Shown here: piece by piece, positions 31,408 to 43,417 of the stretch
Numbering within the stretch: position 1 is the first letter of the stretch
How the letters are laid out: each line of letters starts with the position of its first letter
From: Tieghemostelium lacteum
Taxonomy: Eukaryota > Evosea > Eumycetozoa > Dictyosteliales > Raperosteliaceae
Assembly (NCBI GenBank): GCA_001606155.1
Contig: LODT01000022.1
Span: forward strand, 310,001 to 374,000
DNA length: 64,000 nt
Direction: 5' to 3'
The notes under the pieces: model-generated
Databases searched by the model: none
Seen by the model: the letters and a program-made list of their open reading frames with translations, nothing else
Told to the model about the DNA's origin: nothing
Made by a program: the position numbers and the translations under genes

Positions 31408-31530
31408 TTAAATCTTTTATTATGATATTTTAAAAATCTGAATTTTCAAAAGAATTAGGAGTTTGGTTAACTATTTAAATAAGTATGGTAATGAATAATT
31501 TACAAATCATTATCAATCACTTTTAAATAT

Positions 31531-34500
31531 ATGAATAACAAGTTTACTTTTTTATTTGTTATTGTGACTTTATTAGTATCCGTTGGATACGGAGGTGTGA
31601 TTAATAATGGGTTGGAGTTTATAGCATTGTCATTGTCAACTAATGAGGTTCAATGGAATACACTGAATATTCCATCAGTTACATTCAATTTTGGGTTTAG
31701 GTTCACTGATGCTGGTGATAATCTAGATGATTTTGATAATAGTGCTTTATTCTTTCCAGGTAGTGATACTTATTCCAATGTAATCTTAAGTATGTTGAAT
31801 GTTTACAATATCAGTGATGATAGAAAAATATTCTATATACAAGCATGTCTACCTATAACTACAATAGGTAACTGTAACAAGATATTTGGTACTGATCATG
31901 TTGACTGTGCTTACTATATGTCTATATACCACGGTCAAACTAGAGAATCTAAATTTACTAACAAGGAAATTGTTCAGGAATTCAAGAACTCAAGTATACT
32001 GAGAATCTATGAGAATTCAAAGTTACCTATTCTCACAGGTCTCCAATTGAATGTCTATCAGAATTTGGTAACCCTCATTATGCAAATAGAGTATTATGGT
32101 AGAGGTTTAAGTGAAATTGGTGTGGAAATCTATACAGCATCTGGTCAACTTTTAGTATATACTTTGTACTCATTCCAATATCAAATGGATAACTACTATA
32201 TTGAAACCATGTTTGATCCAATAGTTGATGGCTATAAAGGATATAGAATACATAATATCTATATAGATGATGCTGAAATCAACATTAACCAATACAATAC
32301 CTCTCAACTACATACCATGTTCAATGTATCCACATTCTCATTGCCAAAAGGTCAACCACCTACTAGGTACACATCACTGTTTACTCACAGTAATAACCCA
32401 TCAAACCCCAAAGTATCTCAAGGTGATACCTACACTATTGAAATGGCAGATGCCTATCTAAAATCCTACGATATTCCAATATATTGTACATCATACATTT
32501 ACAATTATTGCCAATTCCTACACATCAATTCAACATGGGTTAAAATCTATAATACCATTACACCATTTTACATGAATAATGCAAACACTGATACTCAATA
32601 TCAATCATCCACTGACTATGTTTCAACAATCGCATCAATAATTTCTCTCTATAAAAGTATGTATTTTTAACAATATTATCCATGTCATCAACAAAATTCG
32701 TTAACCTCTTTTTAAAGATGGTGATATGCCACCTAAAGTTAAAAAAATTCAATATTCAGTTTCAGAAATTTACCAATTACAACCATTCTATATTGAATTG
32801 AACTTTACAATTCAACTCCAGGATGCCTATGCTCAGTATTTTGAAATTACTGATCCAAATATTGATCCATTTTCAATTCTCCAATTGGTAGCAGGTAATT
32901 ATACCAACTCTGTTATCGGTACATATTTCCTATTTGATTCTTATAACCAGGATTTAACTGAATTTGATGTAATTATCAGAGATAGTAAATCTATTTCAAA
33001 TACTATACAGGCAAAAGGCCCACCAACAACTCCAAGAGACTACGTTAATGATTTGGATATAGAAATATTGGGTCAAATTACGGTATTCGATTTGACAAAT
33101 ACTACAGAAACTTCTATTCCTCTTATTATAAAGTCACATACTCAAAGTGGTGAAGATCAAATCCAAGGATTGATGCTAGGTAATGTTTATGGTAACTCTA
33201 TATTACCAGTTGGTGTAGTTGATTACAATGGTATTCAAAGTCAGTTCTTATACAGTGATAGTAATTATACACTATTCCAAACTTATTTAACTATAAGTGC
33301 ATACAATTCATTGAATATTTACTACCAAGGTGACTTTAATATAGTAATGGAATTTACAAATAGTGGTGGATATCTAAATTATTCTGCAATAACTTCAATG
33401 TGCTTTACCATTGTCCAACCTCCATTCCAACCTACCATTGTAACTTCATTGACAATGAGTCCATCCAATACCATCAATATCAATGAAACTAGTGAAATTT
33501 TGGTAAATATCCAGACTAAAGGTCAGATTGTAAATCAAGCTCAAATTGTGTACTACCAAAATGGAAACATTCTTAACTCTCCAACTAGTAATGTTCTTTC
33601 CAATTGTAATCAACCAACATACAGTTATTCTACCTTGGTTAGTGATATTTTATGTGTAATCCCAATTGTTGGTTTACTCGGTGTTGAAATATACCCATAT
33701 TTACAACTAACAGTTCAAGGTGTAGTTCAAACTGTATACAACTATCAATTACAAGAATCTGGATATCCCTCATTTATTTCAGTTCAAGGTCCTCCAGATA
33801 ATGGATTAGTACCTAATATTACCTATTTTGAAACCTCATTTAATTGGACAACCAATACCATTACTATTAACTATAATATTGATAATCAATGCCCCTATGC
33901 TGTGATGAATATCATCCAATTTGTTATTTTCAACAAACAAATGCCAACAATGCCATTTGGGCCAGGTACTGATCTAACAGTCACACAATCACAGTCAAGT
34001 GGTACATTTTCAATTGACCTTTGTAATCTTCCTGGATTTGCTTTTTGGTATCAAGACATTGGTATTTACATTAATATTCCAAGTTACTTCCCTAATGATA
34101 AGTCATACCAATTCCCATACATTTACTTGATTGAAATGGATCCTAATAATCAGTCATTCCCAATTAATCCATTAGGTTGTGATTTCTCTGGTCCTAGATT
34201 AGTCAATGTTGGTATATTAAACCCACAATCAGTTTATGATACAACCAACCAAGGATATTCAGTTACTCTATTCTACGATATCACCGATGATCTCACAGGA
34301 TTCAACAATCTCTTGGGTTCAATTAAACTAAAAGAAGGCGCCAATGAAGAAACTGGTGAGTTTTATATACAACCAATTCAGTTTAATGCTAGTGCTTTGG
34401 TTTCTGGTAATATTAGAAATGGAAGATACCAATTCACTATCCAAATACCACAGTACACTAATGGTACTTATGAATTCTCAATCTCCAATATCACTGATAA

Positions 34501-34954
34501 CCAAGGTAATTCAAGACCATTCACATACCAAAATATCTTGATTATAAATGGTGGAACACCATTAACTATCAATGCATATTCATCCGAACCAAGTCCAACA
34601 TTACCAGTATTAACAGGTGTTACAGTAACAGGTACCAATCCAGAACTCCTAAGTATCACTATATCAACCAACGGAGAAGCATCTTCAGCGTATATCCTAC
34701 CAATTGGTCTAAATCTCAGTGGATATGTCTATGCATCACCTATACTAAATTCAAGTCAATTCCAAATCACAAGAATTGACCCAATAGGTCTTAATACAGG
34801 TACCTATTACTTTGCTGTTTGCCTTAATAGTAATTCACTTAAAACCATCTGTTATTCACCATTTGATTTACAATCTATGAATTTTGCAAATTCATTCCCT
34901 AATTATTCACCAGTCTACTACCCACCACCATCAGTAACCAATCAATTTAGTTAA
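31531..34954 (+). CDS. Large secreted protein, unidentified family
   Basis: Two exons, 31531-32656 and 32718-34954 (intron GTATGT...AAAG, 61 bp); 1120 aa. A signal peptide is evident (MNNKFTFLFVIVTLLVSVGYG). The rest is beta-strand-rich with many Asn glycosylation sites, scattered Cys, and repeated units of roughly 100 residues alternating Thr/Ser/Ile/Tyr strands, as in immunoglobulin- or IPT-like extracellular folds. There is no transmembrane helix and no hydrophobic C-terminal GPI signal; the tail is Pro/Tyr-rich. It is probably a secreted or matrix protein. The transposon ends 119 bp upstream of its ATG and may have landed in its promoter. Confidence 0.7.
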
Positions 34955-35074
34955 TTGATAAATCACTCTCACAACCACCATTCTAAATACAATCTAAAAA
35001 AAAATAAAAGGGTATTCTTATTTAAATTATTAATTAATAATTATTTCTAAATTTTATTAATTTGACCTAATTTT

Positions 35075-36207
35075 TTATTGGCACCAAGAAGCTGAGTAGT
35101 CTCCAGCTGTTAATGGGAATGGAGCAGTTAATTTAGTGTTAACAGTGTAGGTGTTCAAGTTGAGGTAGTTGATGGTGGTGTCATCACTGTTATCAGATGG
35201 TTGAACTACAAAGACTAAATAACCATTGCAAATCCAATAGTCACTGTAATAGTCAGAGTCAATGGATGGGGTTTGGTAGACTTGTTTGACATTACCACTC
35301 AATTGATCTAAAATGTAGAGGGTAAAGTTTGCTGTTGGCCAACCGTAAGAACCAACAATGTAAAGAACACCATCAACGTATTCCAATTGAGTATTGTCAA
35401 AGTCTTGTTCGAAACCTAGGATTTGGACTGGTTTTGGAGCTGATTTACTATCGAGATTGTAAGTAATCAAAGTGAAGTTGTATTCAGTTTGATCGGAATC
35501 ACCTTGTTGCATGATGAAATAGTTCTTGTAGATTGGGTCGTAGACACCGATTGGGGTATTCATTGGAGAGAAACCAACAATTTGTTGTTCAGATTGCAAG
35601 GTGTTGAAGTTAAATGTGAACAAAATGGTATCTTCATCACCATTGACGGCAGCGAAAACAGCAGTGTTTAAGGTGACATCATAGCCAATGGATTGAGGAT
35701 TGAAAAAAGTACCTTCAGAGATATCAACAATTGGTTTAGTTTGGTTAATGAATTGACCAGTCTTTGAGAAGGCATAGATATTCATTGATTGGTTCCAAGT
35801 GGTATCTTCTTGAACTAAAACGTAGAACTATAAATACATCAAAATATATTAGATTCCCAAACTTTGGTGAAATTAAGAGTTTTGTTTTACATACATTTCC
35901 CCATTTGTCTACATTTAAAACTTGTTCCCATGAATCGAAAGATTCTGGAACAGTGAGATCATAGATAGATGAGATTTGACCTTGGGCAATACTGTAACTG
36001 GTGATGGTATTAACATATTGAGTATCATTAAACAAAAAAAAGTTTAAGTAACTTGGTTGTGAAAGGACAACACTGAGGTTGATTAAAGCCTGTTATTAAA
36101 GTTTACAAAAATTCATATTAAAATATTAACAATCATTTTTCAAGCATTATTTATGATGAAGGAGTAATATTTACAATAATTGCAAAGATAATTGTTTTGG
36201 ATGACAT
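35075..36207 (-). CDS. Secreted beta-propeller-like protein
   Basis: Three exons on the minus strand, 36207-36175, 36089-35895 and 35827-35075; 326 aa. The first exon supplies 11 residues (MSSKTIIFAII) and, joined to ALINLSVVLSQP, makes a signal peptide. All junctions are phase 0 with GTAAAT/GTATGT donors. The mature part consists of repeated four-strand-like blocks (for example GVYDPIYKNYFIMQQGD, LEYVDGVLYIVGSYG, DYWICNGYLVFVVQP), as in propeller-type proteins of dictyostelids that are otherwise uncharacterised. No membrane anchor. It converges on the gene ending at 34954 with 120 bp between stops. Function unknown. Confidence 0.75.
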
Positions 36208-36863
36208 TTTGTGTTATTGTGTGGTGAAAATCAATAATGTTTAAAATAATTAATATTTGTTTCTCTTTTATAAAATATTAGGTGGAAGATATTTTGCAAT
36301 TAGAGAAATTAACTAGAACAAAATTCACCACTCTGGATGGAATGACGAAATTTAATAAAATGACATCATTAATCAAAAAATGAAGGTAAACCCGCATGAA
36401 TTCTGACTGAAATTGAAATATCTTCATAATAACAAAAAAATTTCTCTTATCTCGATCTTTTTCTTATAAAAAATAAAAAATATGGAACGAAGTAAGATAT
36501 TTTCCATCATAATTAATTATTAAATGAGAAAGTAGATAATTTGAGAAACTTAAGTTTTAAAATTATATTATTATTATTTTTTTAATTATTCTGTATCCTC
36601 ATTAATGATTACCTAACATTATTATTATTATTTTTCACTATTTTCTAGAAATTTAGTGAAATGTAATTTTAATATAGATATATGAATAACTGTAGTTGAG
36701 ATAAGATGAAAATTAAAAATGAAGGTGGATTTAAAATTTTTTTGTTTATCTTCCTCTGATGACAAGGAAAAATAATTTGAATTGTATCAAAGAAATTTCA
36801 AAATAAAATTTCATTTTTTTTCAATTTCATTGGATTAGAAGTTAAATTGAGGAAGTTTGGAGA
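36208..36863. other. Intergenic, 656 bp divergent promoter region
   Basis: Lies between the start codons of the propeller-like gene and mannose-6-phosphate isomerase. TTTTATAAAATATTAGG near 36268-36285 is a TATA-like candidate for the minus-strand gene. Runs of TTATTATTATT occur near 36568 and 36620. No gene seen. Confidence 0.45.
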
Positions 36864-38198
36864 ATGAATGTAATTTTACCATTAGAATGTATTTCACAAA
36901 ATTATGGTTGGGGAAACTATGGTGACAATAGTACAGTTGCAAGATTATTAAAAGGTGGTTGTGACTCTTTTAAAATTGAACCAAAACAAACTTATGCAGA
37001 GCTTTGGATGGGTTCACACCCTTCAGGTCCTTCAAAAGTTCATTTATCAAATGGTTCCTCACCATTACTATCCGAATATATTAAAAAAGAAAACCCAAAT
37101 AACATTCTAGGTAAAGAGATTGTAGAAAGATTTGGAGGTGATTTTCCATTTTTATTTAAAGTACTCTCAATTAGAACTGCACTATCTATACAATCTCATC
37201 CTGATTCTGAATTAGCAAAACAATTACATGCCAAATTTCCTGAAATCTACAAGTATGTTTGGTCACTTATAAGACTAGTTAAACCTCTACTAATACTATA
37301 GGTAATATTTAACAACAGAGATCCATATCATAAACCAGAGATTGCAATTGCTTTGACACCTTTTCATGCATTATGTGGATTTAGAAATCTAAATGATATT
37401 ATACAGTTTATACAGGATGTTCCAGAGTTTAAGAGTACATTAGAATCAGGATTGAATTTGACAGAGGTTAATAAGGACAATTGTAAAATATATTTAAAGA
37501 CTATAGTTACATCACTATTGAATGTTAAACAAGACATTCTATCAGAGAACTTAAAACAACTAAACAATAGATTATCAAGTAAATCTGATTCTGAAAAGAC
37601 AGAGACAGATAGACTAGTACTACAACTGTATTCACAATATCCAGGTGATGTTGGTGTGTTTTTTGCATATATATTAAACTACATGGTAATGCAACCTGGA
37701 CAAGCACTGTTTTTGGCAGCTGGTGAGCCTCATGCCTATATATCAGGCGACTGTGTTGAGTGCATGGCACCATCAGATAACGTAGTAAGAGCAGGGTTGA
37801 CACCAAAACTCAAAGATGTTAATACTCTAGGTGAAATGTTGACTTATACTACAGGTAAACCAGACTTTGTTCAACCAATACTAGAACAACATCACAATGG
37901 AAAGATAACAAGTAACACTTATCGACCACCTGTAGATGAATTTGAAGTCGAACAAATAGATATACAAGAAAAAGGTTTAGTCATTAGTATTAAGGAGTCC
38001 AATGGTCCATCTATACTATTGGTAACTCATGGGAATCTAACAATTCATAATCAACTGAAAACCTATTCATCTTTACCTACTGGATCTATATTTTTTATAC
38101 CCTCAAAAACACAATATCAACTGGAAGCCAATGAACCTAATACCACCGCATTCATAGCCAAAGTTAACCAAAAACTATTTACAAATCCAAAACTATAA
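36864..38198 (+). CDS. mpi: Mannose-6-phosphate isomerase, type I
   Basis: Two exons, 36864-37252 and 37319-38198; 422 aa, the usual length. The acceptor at 37318 (AACAACAG) is chosen over TATAG at 37301, which would run into a stop; it restores EIYK-DPYHKPEIAIALTPF. The enzyme interconverts mannose-6-phosphate and fructose-6-phosphate, feeding GDP-mannose for N-glycans, GPI anchors and O-mannose. Visible signatures are QNYGWGNYG at the N-terminus, AELWMGSHPSGPS, the zinc-binding region SIQSHPD and HKPEIA, and the C-terminal block GEPHAYISGDCVECMAPSDNVVRAG with the last zinc His and the catalytic Arg. Cytosolic. It suits a neighbourhood of heavily glycosylated secreted proteins, though linkage need not mean co-regulation. 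Confidence 0.93.
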
Positions 38199-38342
38199 AA
38201 CTATACCATATATAATTCTTTACAAAACATGTGAAAATAAAAAGTTTATTGGATCTAGATATTAGACAGTATTACAAAAGATTTCAAAAGTAGTATTTTT
38301 AGTATTACTCTTTCTTGTTGTTTTTTTTGGGTATGTTTAAGA

Positions 38343-39374
38343 TTATATATTTTGAGTTTGAGAATAATCTAAATTAACAGTTGCAAGACTACAGATTGTT
38401 GCAGCTTTATATTGTTTCATACTTGGAGCTGTCCATCCAGAGAAAGAAGTAAAATCCGAAAAGTTTGGAGAATCGTCCATATCAGAATACCATAATGGGT
38501 AGGATGAACCACCAACGTAAGCTAGACCCATAATGGTGTTCCATGAGGACTGTGAAGAAAAGATACCAACTTGAACACCTCTGTTGGAAATTGTGAATGT
38601 AAGTTGTTCAAAGAAAGCTCTATTGTAAAGTGTATTATTACCCCAATATTCAGTCATATTAACATCAATCCAAGCAGTGTTGATATTAATCTGGAAATTG
38701 GATATAAAATTAACCATTTGAGCAGCTTGATATGTTGGTTGTCCACATTCGAAACATGGTTCTAAATAGACATCAACAGAATTAATTTGACTGGTAATTG
38801 CTGCTTGAATCTATATATACAAAAATAATAACAAAATTAAATATGTTATTAAATTATTAAATTAAAGATAAAAATAGATTTTAAATCTATTTAAAATGGT
38901 GTGTGTTTAAATAATACATACATTTGAAGAACATGATGGGTTTGGATGACCATTAGCTTTCCAGCACTAGAATATTAATTTTAAATCATGTTATTAATAT
39001 TATTAATAGGTAAGACAGATTTTATTCAATACTTATATATTACATACCTCTATAATAACATAATTTATACTACTGTTTTGTACACATTGAAAATCAGATA
39101 CAGTTAAAGTATCACTAATATCAGCGGCATAGAGTGTGCTAAATGTTTGAGCATTTGCAGAAGAGGAAATATACAAAATAATAAAGAGTATTAAGCAAAA
39201 TGTAGAACTCAGATTCAATTTAGTATCTATAAAATTAAATCTGAATTTACTTTTTGATGATGTAGAGTTACTGTTGCTATCAGTGATTTCTTTACTTTTT
39301 GAATTAATCAAAAAATAATTAAGTGAATAATCATCATTATGGTTTGTAGTTGAAGTTGTGGGATTAATCAACAT
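38343..39374 (-). CDS. GH25-like lysozyme with N-terminal membrane anchor
   Basis: Three exons on the minus strand, 39374-39048, 38966-38922 and 38810-38343, all phase 0; 279 aa. The tiny middle exon (15 codons, CWKANGHPNPSC) restores the conserved Cys segment. The catalytic-domain pattern of amoebozoan GH25-like lysozymes is visible: DISDTLTVSDFQC, NYVIIECWKANG, VDVYLEPCFECG, AWIDVN, YPLWYSDMD, FSDFTSFSGWTAPSMKQY and VNLDYSQT. Such enzymes cleave bacterial peptidoglycan in phagosomes. Before the hydrophobic segment (STFCLILFIILYISSSANAQ, about residues 57-76) there is an unusual polar extension of about 55 residues, so the protein is predicted as a type II membrane protein or has a non-standard signal. 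There is no internal Met to shorten it. Confidence 0.8.
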
Positions 39375-40620
39375 TTTAAAATATGTTAATTGTAGAGAAT
39401 ATCTATGTTGGTGTGAGTGTATTTCTAGTGTGTGGGTGTGGGGGTTTATTGGTTGATGCTGTATTTTATCTATTTTCCTTAAAAAAACACTTTTAATATA
39501 TTATAATCCAAAAGATACACTTGTATATGTGTGTGTGGTGTTATAACAATAGCACTAAGTGATCTTTATTCTTATTGATGAGGTGTTGGTCCAAGGAAAC
39601 GTAAAAAAAAATAAAGTTCTTTAAAAGAATTTAGTAAGGTTTTTTGGGTAAAAAAAAATTATAATTTTGATTAAAATATCTGCAACTCCTTGAAGAGCAT
39701 CCTTCTTTCCTGAGAAATCATGTTGATCCAATTGAATACATATAACAAAAATAGTTTAACTCGTAAAAAAAAAAACAGATAAAGAAATGGGTGTGGTAAA
39801 TAAAAGATAGAGAAAAAATAACCTTGTTGTTAGGGGTAAAGAGAAAAAAAATTATTAAAAACACAATCTATATATTTATATCTAAAGATTGGGGTAAAAA
39901 TACACACAACACGACACAAGTGAGACAATTACTTTTAAAAATAGTGTTTAATAGATATTGATAAAGAAATATAAAAGTTTTAGGGGGGTGGGTAGATAGA
40001 GATAGAGAATTATTAAAAAAAAGAAATGAATTTAAGTAATCCTTATCTTTAATTTTATTTGGTGAATTCACAAAACAACATCTTCCTAAAGTTGGTTAAA
40101 ACAGAACAGTGTAATATTATATTTGAAAATACTATCTTTTAATTTCAACCCAACAACATCAATTATTATTATTATTATTAAATAATACACTTTCATTAAT
40201 ATCCCCAAACACAATACACTTACTCATCATCATAAACTCTTTTGGTTTTATAAAAGATATTGTTATTTTTGGTTTGGGATTACCAGATTATAAACAATTT
40301 TCAAAATAACATTGATTTTTCATTTAATTAAAGAATACAAACTGTAAGTTCCTATTTACTAAAATTTTAAAAGTGGTCAATTATTGTATATGTTCAAATT
40401 GGATTGTCTTTTTTTTTTTAATCCATTTATATATAAATTATATTTAATATTAATATTAAAGAAATTACTTTTATTTTTAATTTTCTTCTACAATTAAATT
40501 TTAGTAAATTATTATTATTTTACTATGATCAATCTAATAATTTAAATTGTTAGAATTATTTATAATTAGATATATATTTATTAAACTTAGAGATTTTTAT
40601 AAAATCAATCACACAAAAAA
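39375..40620. other. Intergenic, 1.25 kb divergent promoter region
   Basis: Between the lysozyme and surface-protein start codons. It contains G-rich patches unusual for this AT-rich DNA (GTGTGTGGGTGTGGGGGT at 39428-39445; TTTTAGGGGGGTGGG near 39976) and CACACA stretches, then AT-rich sequence with T and A runs. No credible ORF. Confidence 0.5.
39428..39445. promoter_or_regulatory. GT/G-rich box upstream of the lysozyme gene
   Basis: GTGTGTGGGTGTGGGGGT, 54 bp before the minus-strand start. Alternating GT-rich elements of this sort are known binding sites of the dictyostelid G-box binding factor, which drives cAMP-induced post-aggregative genes. Site recognition is by eye only. Confidence 0.35.
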
Positions 40621-43296
40621 ATGAAAACAAATAGCATAATTATATGTAACATTATATTTTTAATTTTAATAACTCCAATATATTGTAAGTAAAAAGAACT
40701 TATATCCAAGAGTTCTTAGATTATTTATCTAATATCAAACTATTAAATTACAATAGGTAAAGATGATCAACCACTTTTAAATAGAATTAATTCAATAAAT
40801 AATATAACAATTGCTGCAATTGTTCCAACCTCAACTCAACCTATCGTAATTGGTACACACCAAAGTAGGGATTCAATGACAACATGTGTAGCTAATAATG
40901 GTGGTACACTTTGTTATTTATCATCAGCATCTGAAGAAGCAAAAAATCAATTTATTGTTCATAGTAAGTTTTAAGATTTTGATTTTGGTTTTTATATTGA
41001 ATTCAAAACTTATATCTAATAATATTGTTAAAATAGGGGTATCTAGTTATGGAAAATGTATTGCAATGTTAGGTATTTCAAATGGAGTATGTTATATATC
41101 GATGTATAACACAGTGAGTAATTCAATTAGTTTTGCACCAGCAAAATTGGATGGTATGAATCTAGCAGTTGACGAAAGATTTATTTGGGTTTACACCAAT
41201 GAAACTTCTGAAAATTACCCATTAGGTTATATTAAAGCATTTTTACATTCAGATTGTGATAAAAGTAAATATACAAAAGTTATTATATCATTTTTACATA
41301 TTCTAATATATTCATTTTTGTAACAAAATAGTTGAACCAACTGATAAACTATTTCCAGCTCCTATGAAAAAAATTGAAAATATGTGGGCAGATCCATACT
41401 CAGGAAAACCTAGATCACTATTTTTATACTCAACAGACGGTAATGTTTTCCGTGAATATGGATATAATGAATCATTGACACAACTATTTGAAACAGGTGT
41501 TAGTATGAATTCTGATGATGCATGTTTGATTAGACCATTTAAAGACCATAAATACTTGGCAGCTTATCCAGGTGGTTTTAGAATATTAGACCCTAAAACC
41601 CAAAGGTCGGAAGAATTCTTTGTTGAAAAAGAAGGCATTAATTTTTGTTATTATTTTGCAAATTCTGGTTTAGATATTGTAAGTAACATTTCAAACAACA
41701 TTTAAATAACAATATATTAATTTAAATAATTAGTATTCAGTACCATACTATGGATCGAGGTATTTGAATAGAATTATTCCAGGTATAAATTTTATAATCT
41801 CAAGACCATGTTTTGAAAAGAGAAATGGTGTAATAAATATTACTGGTTCTGTTGAAAGATATAGTTTCCAATGGGAAGATAATAACTCTAAAAGTCCAAA
41901 TAGAACTAATTTACAACCTGGTAAATATTTTGTAAATATTACTTTATTAGGAGCTGATGTATCGTTTAGACACAAAGTTGAATTGTTCCCACCTGAAGAT
42001 CCAACAGCTATAAATCCAGGTATTGCATGTCCTGGTAGTTCAGAAGGTGTTCTAAGTTTCAAAAGTGTGAAAGCAACAGATTTAAATTATACCTATGTAA
42101 TGTTTGATGGTACACAATCTCTAAAGAACTCAACTAATGGTACATTTGAACATCTTAAATCACATGCCTATTCATTCACTATAACAACCATTGACAAATA
42201 TGGTTTTAAATGTGTATATCATAAAAATACAACAGTTGAATCAGCACCAGTTCCAGAAGTTGAGCCTACATTTATTCCAGCTTCATGCTACAATTCAACG
42301 GATGGAAGTATCATTATACCTGATTTCAGAGACCAAGTGTTCATCTATCGATTAACACCTCCTGAACCACATCCACCTCGTAAATTCCAAGGTATTTATA
42401 ATAACCTAGGTGGTAATACCTATGTTCTACATATTACAACCAACACTACTCTGAAAAACCTTCAATGTACATCAGTTATTCCCATTAAGGTACCACGTCC
42501 ACCTAGATTTGTAGATCCACAATGTCAAGTTATACACGCAAATTGCTTTGGAGGAAATGGTTCAATGAGTTGCAACTACACTGAAGGTATAGATCTCCAA
42601 TTAGTTCATGAATCTGGTCGTATCTTTCCAAGTTATGTTATTGCAAATGGAACTGTAAAATACAAAAGACTTCCACATGGATCCTATAAAATGTGGTGGG
42701 CAATATCCAACATGCAAAACAGTGGAATGGAATGTGCCAGAGGTTACTTGAATTACACTATCGACCATCCATCAAAGATTCAATTAGACCATAAAGTAAT
42801 GACAACTGAATGCACTAAAAATGGTATTGAAACACTATTCGCGTATGCACATGGAGGTGTACCGTTTAATGGAAGTGACTATCTATTCAGTTCACCGACA
42901 TCTAATTCCTCTGGACCATACCTAAATGTGAGCTATTGGATAGACGGTGTCTACCATATCAATATATCAGATAGCAGAGGTTGCGTTGCAGTCTATAACG
43001 ATTTCAAAATTGCAAGACCTAAGGAATGTGCAATGGTTCTGGATCAACATGGCAATGTGGTTAGAGCTAGAGCACCTGGTGGTTTAGCACCAATCGGAAA
43101 GAAACTTGGACTTATTCTAGGTCTGACATTGGGTGTTGGTGTACCTATTGTATGTGCAGCTGTAGTTGGTGCGGTTTTCCTAATCAGGAAATATGGTCTG
43201 CCTAGTCTCCCCCAAAAACCATTCAAAAGAAAACAACATCCAAATTCCATTCCAGTCTTTATTGGTGGTAAAATTGGTTATTACGATAATTTCTAA
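40621..43296 (+). CDS. Single-pass surface glycoprotein, unidentified
   Basis: Five exons, 40621-40684, 40757-40963, 41037-41264, 41332-41678 and 41734-43296; 802 aa. The first exon is a signal peptide (MKTNSIIICNIIFLILITPIYC). Residues about 22-275 resemble a propeller-like sensor region (VSSYGKCIAMLGISNGVCY, KYLAAYPGGFRILDPK). The following 450 residues are Cys- and Asn-glycosylation-rich, with repeated motifs of the form CxxxxxGSMSC / CYNSTDGSIII / CTKNGIETLFAYA, suggestive of repeated extracellular domains. A transmembrane helix (GLILGLTLGVGVPIVCAAVV, about 735-760) precedes a short basic tail ending IGYYDNF. A type I receptor or adhesion protein is inferred; no ligand is known. Confidence 0.75.
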
Positions 43297-43417
43297 AACA
43301 ATAAGTTCTATTAATATATTAATAATAAAAAATATAAAAAAAGAAAAAAGAATATATATTAAAAACACAAACAAATATTCTTCTTGACTAAGTTCTTTAG
43401 TTTTTTTTTTTGAGAAT

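Noticed and set aside
37302-37318. Alternative acceptor TATAG at 37301 in the mannose-6-phosphate isomerase gene
   Set aside because: It leads at once to a stop; AACAACAG at 37318 restores the conserved DPYHKPEIAIALTPF.
39868-40071. 67-codon minus frame in the lysozyme upstream spacer
   Set aside because: Ser/Leu/Phe-rich chance frame, no start context or motif.
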